This document shows, one piece after another, positions 43,656 through 53,879 of a stretch of 64,000 nt of DNA (the first letter of the stretch is position 1; each line of letters begins with the position of its first letter). Position numbers and translations under genes: made by a program. The notes beneath the pieces were generated by a model that worked only from the letters and a program-made list of their open reading frames with translations, did no database searches and was not told the DNA's origin. The stretch comes from Craterostigma plantagineum (lineage: Eukaryota > Streptophyta > Magnoliopsida > Lamiales > Linderniaceae): the NCBI GenBank assembly GCA_027422505.1, contig JAPQWV010001093.1:62001-126000 (forward strand), written 5' to 3'.

Positions 43656-43739
43656 ATATGAGATGTAAATTGATTTAACGGTCTTAGAGACGTTAATAAA
43701 GGCGTTGAAAATGAGGAAGAGATACTGGAGCAAATCGCC

Positions 43740-44748
43740 ATGCTAACAAGAAGATTTGAAAAATCTCGACTGAGAAAAAAATTCAAAGGAAATCCCAAGT
43801 TCCAGTCGAAAAATAAGGGAATATCCTCATCCGGTAACAACGTTCAGAAATGCTTCAACTGTAACAAGCCATTCTACTTCCCCTCAAATTGCCCGACGGA
43901 GAATGGTGACAAAAAAATAAAGAAGCGGAAAGCCATGGTCACAAACAGGGATGAGGCTGGAAAGTGAAGAGGAGTAAGATCTCGCCTACATGGCCAATGA
44001 GGACGACCAGGTATCTTCCCCATCCACTATTAAGAAAATACTTATTCCAAATAAATTATGTGCTAGGAACGATGGATCTCATGATAACGCTTCCTCATTC
44101 TCTGAAGTAGATGAAAGAAAGAGATATTTGAAAGAATTCAAAACGCAGAAAATTAGATTAAGTCATTCAACGCTCAAGTAAAGAGATTGGTTAGACAACG
44201 AGATGACATAGAAAGAGAGAAGCACCAGACGGATCCAGCTAATGCATGCTTAAGAGCCGAGCTAGGAACCCTTAAGTAAGAAAAAGCTTTGTGTCATTGT
44301 GAAGAAGTGATATATCTACAGAGATTTCTGTTCTTAAGAATTCCTTAGAAGAAAAATCTCGTACTGTTGATAGACTTCTTGAAGAAAAACAAAGTCTTGA
44401 TATGTTACTCAGTATTCCTAGAAATGTTGGAAAATTAGGGTAAGATATTCCATGACACATGAACATGTTTCACGACCTACTATTAGAAAGCCTAAGTGTT
44501 TTTCATGCGGTCATCACGGTCATTATTCTAACAATTGTGTTTTGAAGAGAGCTGATAAGTCTAGATATGTCTGGAGGCTAAAGAAGGTTCCTGATAATCA
44601 AGCCTCTAACCGTAGCCAAACTGTGTTTAAGAGAACACAATCTGTGACAATATCACGTGGTAACAGGAATTACTTTGCTACTAACCTTTTAGGATCCAAT
44701 CAAAGTTTGGCACCTCAGAAAAGAACTGATTCATGCAGGTACAAATAA
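43740..44748 (+). pseudogene. Copia 2 gag remnants with two zinc knuckles
   Basis: The first knuckle, CFNCNKPFYFPSNC (about 43852-43893), has Tyr where the third ligand His is expected. The second, CFSCGHHGHYSNNC (about 44497-44538), is intact. Between them is a charged, helix-prone region broken by stops (from 43965 to 44460). Such a double-knuckle gag with coiled-coil middle is common in large plant copia elements. Confidence 0.75.
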
Positions 44749-45640
44749 GAAAATCCAGCAAAAAAAACAAGTGGTATCTCGACAGTGGGTGTTTCCATCA
44801 TATGACAAGTGATATCGGTAGTTTGTGTCGGTGAAAGCGTATGACGGAGGATATGTCTCATACGCCGACAACACAAAAGCACTGTCGGTAACACTTTACA
44901 TACTACTATAGATGACGTATGGTTAGTTAAGAATCCAGAGCATAACCTCATTAGCATTAGTTAATTGTCATACGGTAACTTTTGAAAATAATAAGTGTGT
45001 TGTTAGAAATGATGATAAGGTGTTATTTAGTGCATATAGGGATAGAAATATCAACTGTATTACTCTTGATGATATCACTGACCAGAATGTCAAGTGCTTA
45101 GGAGTTACACAGGATAACACCTGGTTATGGCACAGACGCTTAGGACATGCTAACATGGAACTACTGTCTCACATTACAAGCAATGCACCGGTAAGAGGTG
45201 CTCCTGACATAACGTTTATCAAGGACAAAACGTGCAACGCATGTCAAATGGGTAAGCAGACCAAGACATCGTTCAAGGTAAAGAATGCGATATCCACATC
45301 CAGACCACTGGAACTAGTTCATCTCGACCTTTTTGGTCCTGTTCAAACGATGTCTCTGCGAGTTAAAAGATATGCCTTTTGTCATTGTTGATAATTCCAT
45401 ATATACATGGGTGATATTCCTTGCACATAAGAATGAGGCATTAGACAACTTTCCATCACTAGTGAAGAGACTTGAAAATGAAAAAGAAATGAACTTATGT
45501 AGGATACGAAGTGATAACGGATTAGAATTTGATAGTAAGTCATTTGCATCATTCTGTAATCAACATGGATAAAGTCATAACTTCTCTGCTCCCATAACAC
45601 CTCAACAGAACGGCGTAGTTGAATAGAAAAATAGTGTTAC
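44749..45640 (+). pseudogene. Copia 2 protease, pre-integrase finger and integrase
   Basis: KWYLDSGCFHHMTSDIGSL near 44768-44824 is the protease motif with DSG intact. WLWHRRLGHANMELLSHITS (45123 onward) and CNACQMGKQTKTSF form the zinc finger. The core reads LELVHLDLFGPVQTM, then IVDNSIYTWVIFLAHKNEAL in another frame, RIRSDNGLEFDSKSF, and TPQQNGVVE followed by a stop in place of the usual Arg. The acidic triad residues are readable but split among frames. Confidence 0.83.
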
Positions 45641-45828
45641 TGGAAATGGCTAGGTGTTACATGAGCATGATATTCCTAAACAGTTCTGGGCATAAGCTGT
45701 TAGCATAGCTTGTTATGTATCTAATCGCGTTTTCCTTATACCGTTATTAAAGAAAACCTGTTATGAACTGGCATGTTAGAACTCCAAATATAGGATAATT
45801 TCGTGAGTTTGGATGCAAATGCTTTATT

Positions 45829-47143
45829 TTGAATGATAGATATAAAAGAGAAAAATTTGACTCTAAGGTAGATGAAGGGATATTCCTTGGTTACAGTCTT
45901 CAGTCTAAAGCCTATCGTGTCTATAATAAAAGGGAGCTGACTATTCAGGAAGCCATACATGTTACTTTCGATGAGATTCCTAACGCAAATGCTACCGATG
46001 AGGAAGGTATAGAATTGCCTCGTGTAGAACTACAGGGTACTAAGGACAGTGAGGACGATATTCCAACAGACAAGAACACTGATACACTGGAACCAGAGGC
46101 TAATGAACAGCAACACAGAAAATTCAAACATGCTTCCAGTCATCGTACAGATCAAGTGATAGGGAATATTGAATCTAGAATCAAAACTCAAGCAACTGCA
46201 CAAATTCAGGATACAGAGGAATCTCACGATGTACTGCTTTCAATGATGGAGCCAAAGACGATCCATGAAGCTCTGGACGATATATCATGGGTCTCTGCCA
46301 TAGAAGACGAGTTATCAAAGTTTGAAAAGAGCCAAGTGTGGACACTCGTAGAAAGACCAGACGAAAAATACATCACAGGAACAAAGTGGGTCTTCCACAA
46401 CAAACTCGACGAACACGGTAATATCACCAGAAACAAAGCGAGGTTAGTTGCAAAAGGTTATTCCCAGGAGAAAGGTATTGATTTCGATGAAACTTTTGCT
46501 CCGGTAGTTAGACTCGAGTCCACACGTGTCTTACTTGCATATGCATGCTTTAAATGCTTTAAGCTTTTTCAAATGGACGTAAAAAGTGCATTTTTAAATG
46601 TTTTTATAAAAGAGGAAGTTTATGTAGAGAAACCCCCGGGTTTCATTAGAGAAGGATTTCCAAATCATGTTTCTAAACTGAATAAAGCATTATATAATTG
46701 AAAGCAGGCTCCTAGAGCAGGGTATGAAAGGTTAAGTAAGTTTCTGATTGACATCGGATTTTCGACTGGAACTATTGATAACACACTGTTTATTAAGTAT
46801 GAAGGTAATCACATGTTACTGGTCCACATCTACGTTGATGATATCATATTTGGAAGTACTAGTGTCCTTCTTTGTGAAGAATTCTCTAAGTCTATGCGGA
46901 AGGACTTTGAGATGAGCTTAATGGGTGAGCTAAACTACTTACTCAGGTTGCAAATAAAGCAACTTGACAATGAAACCTTGGTATCCCAGACGAAATACAG
47001 CAAGGAATTGCTGACAAATTCGGGATGAGTGATTCCAAAGCAATTTCCACCCCTATGCATCAGACCACAAAAATAGACAGTGACGAATCGGGTAACCAGT
47101 TGATCAAACACAATATTGAGGTATGATCGGAAGCCTTCTATAC
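45829..47143 (+). pseudogene. Copia 2 reverse transcriptase
   Basis: The linker starts with FDSKVDEGIFLGYSLQSKAY and carries an acidic region. The polymerase follows: WVSAIEDELSKFEKSQVWTL, ARLVAKGYSQEKGIDFDETF, QMDVKSAFLN with the first catalytic Asp, KALYN-stop-KQAPRA at 46684-46716, and LLVHIYVDDIIFGST near 46819-46863 with YVDD intact. After a shift near 47020 it reads SKAISTPMHQT and IGSLLY-like codons, then the LINE starts. The stop replaces the Leu of the conserved ALYGLKQAPRAW. Confidence 0.87.
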
Positions 47144-48250
47144 TTTTTTTGGTGTAAGGTCCCGTATATATATAAATGATATGAGTGTACAGGATGAGTG
47201 GGAGATCTAATCCACACAACCAACCAGTAACAGGCTACTGGGCAAACATAAACGACAATTGACTATTACCTAGGATACTAGTCTACCAAGCTACTCGCCA
47301 CAATCTACGAATGGCAATCCGTTGAAGCTCGTACTTAGCCGGCGTACCACTAATCCTCATAGTAACCAATGCAAGTACACATCCCACGAGTCTATGAGGA
47401 GGCGTGATAATCCCCTCCCGCCACCTTTTGTTCCGTGCCTGCCAGATGTGATAGACGAGGAAGCTAATACATGACGGGAAGCAGCATGAAGGTGCTTCCC
47501 CCGCCAACAAGCCGACGCCCATCCAATGCCCGCATGCCAATCGGTCGGCCAAGGCCATCTAATACCCCTCCTAAGTAGGCGAATACACTGGCGTGAGAAT
47601 GCACAATCAAAGAACAGGTGTTGTGCCGTCTCATAATGCAACTCATCACATAATACACATGTTGGTGTGCCCGCCCTCTGAGCCACCCAGGGCTTGTCCC
47701 TCGTCGCCAAGCGCTCCTGAATGCTAAGCCAGAGGATAAACTCATGTCTTGGAACCCTCAACGGCCCACCAAACAGGACCACCCATTGCACATGCGATCG
47801 TCTGTATCTTATCGCCTCTCTGGCCAAATAAGACGTCATGTTTCCATCCACCGCCCCATTCCAAATTATAGCATCCCGACTCTCCACATCCACCGGCGAT
47901 AGTAGACGGCTAATCTCAGTGTACTCAAATGACCCTTGCCCGGGCCAGTTCCATCCCTACGAATTGATAACTACACTCAACCATGAGTCAGATGGCAGAC
48001 CCATCGCAAGTGGGCCGCGCAGAAAGCGCTCCAGTGATGGTGTAGACATCAGCCAAGGATCCTTCCACAACCATAGCGTGGACCCATCTCCAATCCCGAA
48101 TGTGATCAGAGGTCGAATCAGTGGTCTAAGTTACAATAGCTTCCTCCAGCTCCAAGAGTGGTTCGCGGAGATAGAGAGATCCCATATCGAGGTTGTTATG
48201 GCACATAGGCGACAGTTTCGCGGCGTCGCCAAGAGCCCTGAATATGCAAA
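47144..48250 (-). mobile_element. 5'-truncated LINE inserted after copia 2
   Basis: The 3' end lies on the left: poly-T 47144-47150, then GGTGTAAGGTCCCG and a TATATATATA run, the same 3' end as the short tail at 5929-6053. Coding remnants run to about 48200. I could not find a target duplication; the right side passes directly into copia 3a, so the right flank may have been lost by deletion. Confidence 0.8.
47283..48200 (-). pseudogene. LINE ORF2 C terminus: thumb region and zinc-binding domain
   Basis: On the minus strand, from about 48070: PWLMSTPSLERFL, SDSWLSVVIN and FEYTEISRLL, then DVESRDAIIWNGAVDGNMTS, VPRHEFILWLSIQERLATRD, CVLCDELHYETAQHLFFDC, and after a shift near 47480 FLVYHIWQARNKRWREG. 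This is the LINE C-terminal domain with its C-x2-C and H-C pairs. The polymerase core is missing through truncation. Confidence 0.85.
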
Positions 48251-48285
48251 AATTTCCTAGGAGTACAATTATTATTTGCCATATA

Positions 48286-48869
48286 TTTGCAGATTCGTCA
48301 CGTGTGGTACCTCGACTCTGGTTGCTCCACACACACGACGGAAAATAAAGAGCCGCTGAGCAACTACCAAGGCTGATTCAACAGAAAGGTCAGATTCAGA
48401 AACAACGACTCGGCTCCGATTCTCGGCTTCAGAGACATAATCCTGGGGAATCTGACAGTAAAGGATGTCTCGTACGTTGATGGTCTCCGCCATAACTTGT
48501 TCAGCATAGGCAAGTTCTGCGACAAAGGATTCCACGTGGTCTTCCATGCTGACCGGTGCAGAATATTGGACAGTCAGGACAAAGAACTCCTCCAAGGACA
48601 CCGGAAAACAAATCTTTACACGATAAACCTGACGTCTGTGCGGACTCGACAACTGTTTACCTCATCTCCCAGATTACACTTAAGAGGAACAACTTTTGGC
48701 ATCAACATATGTCTCATCTCAACATCAAAGCTCTTCAACGCCTCTCAATGAAGAACTTGGTTCACGGCCTACCAACCATAACACTACAAAAAGAGCATCA
48801 ATGTTCGGCGTGTCAACTAGGAAATATGAAGCGAGCGTCTCATCATGTTAAACTAGTTTCCTCTACTTA
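48286..48869 (+). pseudogene. Copia 3a: protease and pre-integrase fragment
   Basis: After TTTGCAG (48286-48292) the plus strand reads HVWYLDSGCSTHTTENKEPL with DSG intact. DVSYVDGLRHNLFSIGKFCD and CRILDSQDKELLQGHRKTNL follow, and, after a shift, CSACQLGNMKRASHHVKLVS. It is the same family as copia 1 and copia 3b. It ends at 48869, just before the integrase core would start, and sequence related to gag of the same family follows. Confidence 0.8.
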
Positions 48870-49136
48870 AGATCTTCTTGTAAGAAGCGCACAAACCGAT
48901 CAAACTATATTCCTAAATCAGCCATGGATCTAGAATTCTATCACTACAAATTTGGCTTAGGCTTTGAAATCCACGATGCTTGACGAAAGTTGACTACAAA
49001 CAACTTTACGATGTCAATTACATGGGTTTAGGACTACAAATCTTATGGTTTTTACTAACGCAAAAAAAATAGATGCCTTAGAAGAAACCAAGTGGAAAGC
49101 CAAGACTAGGGTTGAATCCCCTTCTCCTACACCGAG

Positions 49137-49375
49137 TTGAAAAACTACAAAACGAGGGATCTTCCCAAGGGTTGGAGCCTTGAGTCAACTCACCTTCATG
49201 AAGACCATTCTCTAATTGGGGAAGCACAAATCCATAATTCTGAAAATTCTTTCTACATCCCTCCTACAGTTAGGGAAATAGAAGCATTAAGAGCCTCATT
49301 AGAAAAAGAAAGAGAGATTTTGAAGCTGAAAAGAAACTGTTCTTACAAAGATGGAATCTCTCAAAGCTTCCTCCA
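49137..49375 (+). pseudogene. Copia 3b gag fragment, left of the Cassandra array
   Basis: It reads KNYKTRDLPKGWSLESTHL, NSFYIPPTVREIEALRASLE and KEREILKLKRNCSYKDG, a helix-prone gag segment. It matches copia 1 gag (13605-13869 joined to 7742). The frame is cut at CTCCA, the duplicated target of the Cassandra array. Confidence 0.75.
49371..49375. repeat. Target-site duplication CTCCA, left copy (Cassandra array)
   Basis: The partner is at 60668-60672. The copia 3b gag sequence (CTTCCTCCA then TCTCACAA) joins across it, as in copia 1 (CTTCCTCCATCTCACAAA on the minus strand). Confidence 0.92.
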
Positions 49376-49836
49376 AGTGACGCCCGGGGCCGACGAGGGC
49401 GGGGAGTGATCGCCGGTGCCAGAGAGAACGGACAAGGAGCGGCTCCTGGCAGGCTTCTAGGCGAAGGGGTACATGAACGAACCGATCCGACGCTGAATGA
49501 GAGGGGATCCTGAGAGTGACAATGTATGGGCGTGCAGGCTAAGAATCATATAAGAGAATTGATAGTACAACTCATATCACCAAGGTCGACCTACCTTTTC
49601 GGGAGTCCATCCGAAAGAACTTCAAAGTTAAGCGTGCTTAACTTGAAGCAATCTTGGGATGGGTGACTTCCTGGGAAGTTTGCCCAGGGTGCGTGTGAGC
49701 GAGGACGAAGCACGCTGAAATCTTAAATGGTGGTACAGTGGGGCCGAACTATCAGTCGGAATGTGGTGGGCCCAATCCAACGTGTCCCGGTAGGGACCGA
49801 TACTAGAGTGACGCCCAGTATGGGACGGGTCGTACA
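49376..49836 (+). repeat. Cassandra LTR 1 with 5S rRNA-like block
   Basis: It begins AGTGACGCC; the other copies begin TGTGACGC, so the first T has changed. It ends TCGTACA, one T short. The 5S-like block is at 49612-49695, with box A-like AGTTAAGCGTGC and box C-like GATGGGTGAC ... CTGGGAAGT. These are the internal promoter elements of 5S genes, used by TFIIIA and RNA polymerase III. Confidence 0.93.
49612..49695 (+). ncRNA. 5S rRNA-derived block in Cassandra LTR 1
   Basis: GAAC-TTCAAAGTTAAGCGTGC is followed, after a diverged gap, by GGGATGGGTGACTTCCTGGG and AAGT. This corresponds to about the middle and second half of plant 5S rRNA, including its internal control region. The full ~120-nt 5S gene is not present, so this is a derived promoter-like block, not a ribosomal gene. 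Confidence 0.85.
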
Positions 49837-49908
49837 TGTGGTATCAGAGCACAACCTCTCGCAGTACGGTGCTGGTTCGAGGACGAACCTGATGGAAGCT
49901 GGTGGGCG
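49837..49908 (+). other. Cassandra internal domain 1 with primer-binding site
   Basis: 72 bp between LTRs 1 and 2, with TGGTATCAGAGC at 49839-49850 and GAAGCTGGTGGGCG at the far end in the polypurine-tract position. No coding capacity. Confidence 0.88.
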
Positions 49909-50375
49909 TGTGACGCTCGGGGCCGACGACGGCGGGAAGTGATCGCCGGTGCCAGAGAGGTGCACGGACAAGGAACGGCTCCTGGCAGGCTTCAAGGCGA
50001 AGGGGTACATGAACGAACCGATCCGACACCCGAATGGGAGGGGATCCTGAGATTGACAATATATGGGCGTGCCAGGCTAAGAATCATATAAGAGAATTGA
50101 TAGTACAACTCATATCACCAAGGTCGACCTACCTTTTTGGGAGTCCATCCTAACGAACTTCAAAGTTAAGCGTGCTTAACCTGAAGCAATCTTGGGATGG
50201 GTGACTTCCGGGGAAGTTTGCCCAGGGTGCGTGTGAGCGAGGACGAAGCGCGCTGAAAGGTTAAATGGTGGTACAATGGGGCCGAACTATCAGTCGGAAT
50301 ATGGTGGGCCCAATCCCAAGTGTCCAGGTAGGGACCGATACTAGAGTGACGCCCGATATGGGATGGGTCGTTACA
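49909..50375 (+). repeat. Cassandra LTR 2 with 5S rRNA-like block
   Basis: 467 bp, TGTGACGC to GTTACA. The 5S-like block is at about 50153-50236 (box C variant GTGACTTCCGGGGAAG). Confidence 0.92.
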
Positions 50376-50447
50376 GGTGGTACCAAAGCACAACCTCTCG
50401 CAGTACGGTGCTGGTTCGAGGATGAACTTGATGGAAGCTGGTGTGCG
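50376..50447 (+). other. Cassandra internal domain 2, mutated primer-binding site
   Basis: 72 bp. The primer site reads TGGTACCAAAGC, two changes from TGGTATCAGAGC, so priming from this unit would be weakened. Confidence 0.85.
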
Positions 50448-50914
50448 TGTGACGCTCGGGGCCGACGACGGTGGGGAGTGATCGCCGGTGCCAGAGAGGT
50501 GCGCGGACAAGGAGCGGCTCCTGGCAGGCTTCAAGGCGAAGGGGTACATGAACGAACCGATCAGACACCCGAATTGGAGGGGATCCTGAGATTGACAATG
50601 TATGGGCGTGCCAGGCTAAGAACCATATAAGAGAATTGATAGTACAACTCATATCACCAAGGTCGACCTACCTTTTCGGGAGTCCATCCGAACGAACTTC
50701 AAAATTAAGCGTGCTTAACTTGAAGCAATCTTGGGATGGGTGACTTTCTGGGAAGTTTGCCCAGGGTGCGTGTGAGCGAGGACGAAGCACGCTGAAAGGT
50801 TAAATGGTGGTACAATGGGGCCGAACTATCAGTCAGAATGTGGTGGGCCCAATCCCAAGTGTCCAGGTAGGGACCGATACTAGAGTGACGCCCGGTATGG
50901 AACGGATCGTTACA
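50448..50914 (+). repeat. Cassandra LTR 3 with 5S rRNA-like block
   Basis: 467 bp. The 5S-like block is at about 50692-50775, with box A variant AAATTAAGCGTGC and box C variant GTGACTTTCTGGGAAG. Confidence 0.92.
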
Positions 50915-50986
50915 GGTGGTATCAGAGCACAACCTCTCGCAGTACGGTGCTGGTTCGAGGACGAACCCAGCGGAAGCTGGTGCGCG
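50915..50986 (+). other. Cassandra internal domain 3 with primer-binding site
   Basis: 72 bp; intact TGGTATCAGAGC at 50917-50928. Confidence 0.88.
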
Positions 50987-51165
50987 TGTGATGCCCGGGG
51001 CCGACGTGGGCGGGGAGTGATCGCCGGTGCCACAGAGGTGCACGGACAAGGAGCGGCTCCTACCAGGCTTCAAGGCGAAAGGGTACATGAACGAACCGAT
51101 CCGATACCCAAATGAGAGGGGATCCTGAGATTGACAATGTATGGGCGTGCCAGGCTAAGAATCAC
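50987..51165 (+). repeat. Cassandra LTR 4, left piece
   Basis: It starts TGTGATGCCC and is interrupted at AATCAC by Tekay B, upstream of the 5S-like block. It continues at 59915. Confidence 0.92.
51161..51165. repeat. Target-site duplication ATCAC, left copy (Tekay B)
   Basis: ATCAC precedes TGTAAGACCC; the partner is at 59910-59914. The other Cassandra LTRs read AATCATATAAGAG at this point, consistent with one target copy. Confidence 0.92.
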
Positions 51166-52029
51166 TGTAAGACCCGGAAATTTAATTACGGGATTTGCGG
51201 CATAATTAAGAGCAGAAGTAATTAATTAGAGACATAGTTGAGTAATTTCGTTAGGGAGAACTGGATTTTGGGTAAAATATCCTATTTAGGGCACGCAATT
51301 AATCCATGCCCAAGGTGTAATATATAATTACATGCCCTTACATGACTTAGGTGGCTACATGATTTCATGTGATGTGATTTATAAACCCTATATGTGTTAC
51401 GAATTATGATTACGTGTCATAAGGACTTGAGTGAATTAGGACGGCCAATAAATTACGTGTATGATTTACGTAATTCCATGATAATTGTGTATATGTTGTA
51501 TGTTTATGTGACGTACGAATTTTTATGTTTGTGAAATATATGAGAATTACGTGCAATCGGGTACAACTTAAAAATCATAAGATCCCGATAAATTCTAACC
51601 GACTTGAGGACTATCGAAAAATCAAAGGAATAAGGAAACTTAGAAAAATGATAAAAGCTACATAGGAATTGGGCTTGGAATTGAATTAGTAGTGGGCTAC
51701 AATTTAATAATGAGCCCAAACTTGCAAGAAATCAAATTTGGAGACAAGTTCCCCAAAATAAGGGAAACCCACGTCTAACCTAAGGCTACCCCTCATAAGC
51801 CATGGAAAAATATCTCACACTTGAACACTCCATAACCCACTTGAAAACTAACGAAAGCCAAGAGGAGGAAAAGAGGAAGGAGCCGATACAAATCTCGAAC
51901 CAAGGATTTCCTCAACTAGCTAGGAACTTGAAGTAATTGGTAAGTAAAATACCCTCCTCGAGCTCTTAATTCGTACCCTAGCTATAGTTGGAAGTATTAA
52001 TGGCATTAAAAGCGAGGTAGTTGAAGAAA

Positions 52030-52995
52030 GTGTCGAGAAAATCCTAAAAGCGAGGTGTATATTTAAGTTGAGGTTTTGATTTGGGTAGAACAAGCTATGA
52101 ATCTGATTTCGACGGGATGAAGATGAGAAGTTTATGATAAATGTCGAAAGATAGCTAAGATGTCGAATTACCATATCGAAATTTCCATTGTATAAATGTC
52201 GAAATGATAAGGATAAAATGTCGGGTTCAAAGAATTCGACATAAATGTCGAAACGTTATTAGGAAAATGTCGAGAGGCATGTTGAACTCATGTCGACATT
52301 TTCTGCTTTAAATATCGAAATCATGTTAAGGAGAAATGTCGAAATACAATATCGAGATTTATGCAATGTCGAGATGTACATTAAAATTCATATCGACATT
52401 TTTGTTGAAATGTCGAGATATAATGTCGAGTGAAGATGTCGAGACTCATGTTGAGTCATGTCGACATTTTCTTCAAATGTCGAAATATAAATGTCGAAGT
52501 TAGATAGTTAAAAATGTCGAGATGCATGATAAAATGTCGAATGCCAAGTAAGATGTCGACTTAGTGTACCGAGATTTTTCACTGTGTAAATATCGAATCT
52601 CATTACAAGATATACCGAGATTTATATCATGTTGAGATGATAGTAAAATGTCGAGAAGATAGTAAAATGTCGAATGATTAGACTAGATGTCGAACTTACA
52701 ATGTCGAGTGCTACCCTGAAAATGTCGAAGCTAAGGAAAATGTCGAGACCCTTTAGCTAAATGTCGAAACACAACACCAAGATTTCCCAACAATGTCGAG
52801 GTCTAATAATGTCGAGATCCATCCAAAACATAGCACGCGATTTTCTTTACAATGTCGAGTAAAATGTCGAATTGACAAAGTAAATGTCGAAACTTGAAAA
52901 TGTCGAGATTTATGTGGAGTTTCATATCGACATTTTCAGATGTCAAAATTATATTAAATCTCGAGATCAAGCTTGGGATAAAATGTCGAGCTTAT
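52030..52995 (+). repeat. TGTCGA hexamer array, Tekay B 5' LTR
   Basis: I counted about 32 plus-strand TGTCGA in just under 1 kb of AT-rich DNA, mostly as AATGTCGA followed by A or G, with irregular spacing of roughly 10-60 bp. Palindromic ATGTCGACAT occurs at least twice (near 52290 and 52458). The same array is in the 3' LTR at about 57460-58425. Confidence 0.9.
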
Positions 52996-53840
52996 ATGGA
53001 AATCATGTTGAAGTCCCACACAGGCAAAGTCGGGCGAAACCTAATAAAATCAAACGACTTTCGCCGAGCCTTTCACAAAAGAAATTTAAATTCTCTAACT
53101 TCGAAATTTATTAAAGGGCCGAGAACTTTACTTAAATATAATACAGATATAGAAATCGACAGACTTGGGAAATTTAATAAGGCAAATCGAGAGATGCGAG
53201 GTCTAGGGAATTTATACAAAGTCTAAATAACTAAACATGACGAAAATTATTGTTTCGACGAATTATCCAAGAAAAGCAAACGTACTAACATCATAACCCT
53301 TTTATTCATAAAGGTCGTACGTTAGGAGCTAACGGGGAGAATATTAATTACGCTTGGACGACAGGTAAGTGAAAATCAACTACGACACATAACATATGTG
53401 CGCATGAATTATGTGACTTCGTGTTTATGTGACTACGTGAACCTTGAATGTTGATTTATTTGTTACGCATGAGATTATATGACTTAGTGCCATTATGCAT
53501 GATTCCATGATATGCATATACATACGAATCACGACATGAGCATTTGCACGCATAAGTAGTACGAAAGGCATGAGGTACTAGTGTGCATAAGATCGCCTGT
53601 GAGCGATAGATATTCGCGGATATTGGCGTTTGTGTCGACTCAATGAAGAGTCACGGCTCTTCTATGCGACCATGGCGATTATGATGCCGAATATGCCTGA
53701 TTCACGATAGGCAGGTGGAACCCCATGGCGGAAGATGCAACCTGGAGGATGCGACACGAGGGAACCGTGACACAGAGGGATCCTCTGGTGTTGGCGACCT
53801 CGGAGTTGGCTACCAGGGGAAGCGTCCGCGTGACAGGCCT

Positions 53841-53879
53841 CACTGGGATTGAAAGGTGCCCTCGGGTAACCTCCCAGTG
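53841..53879 (+). repeat. Hairpin with conserved loop, Tekay B 5' LTR
   Basis: CACTGGG (53841-53847) pairs with CCCAGTG (53873-53879). The loop contains GCCCTCGGGTAACC, related to the Tekay A loop in the same sense direction (CCTGCGGGTGACC). The 3' LTR copy is at 59271-59309. Confidence 0.75.

Larger units (their letters stand above)
43656..47143 (+). mobile_element. Copia 2: decayed plus-strand Ty1/copia element
   Basis: Order on the plus strand: two gag zinc-knuckle regions (43850 and 44490), protease (44770), pre-integrase zinc finger and integrase (45020-45640), linker, reverse transcriptase (46260-47143). It stops where a LINE is inserted, at the IGSLLY-like block. Many stops and shifts. 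No LTRs of its own are recognised, and its RNase H is not seen beyond the LINE. Confidence 0.88.

Noticed and set aside
47144..48286. Target-site duplication for the 47-kb LINE
   Set aside because: The sequences next to the poly-T (CTTCTATAC) are not repeated near 48200-48290, so no duplication can be claimed.
49612..49695. Genuine 5S rRNA gene cluster
   Set aside because: Only the internal part of 5S is present, it has diverged, and it lies inside LTRs with primer-binding sites. This fits Cassandra, not 5S rDNA.
52030..52995. CRISPR-like array
   Set aside because: The repeated unit is only six bases, spacing is irregular, there are no unique spacers of constant size and no cas genes, and the DNA is plant-like.
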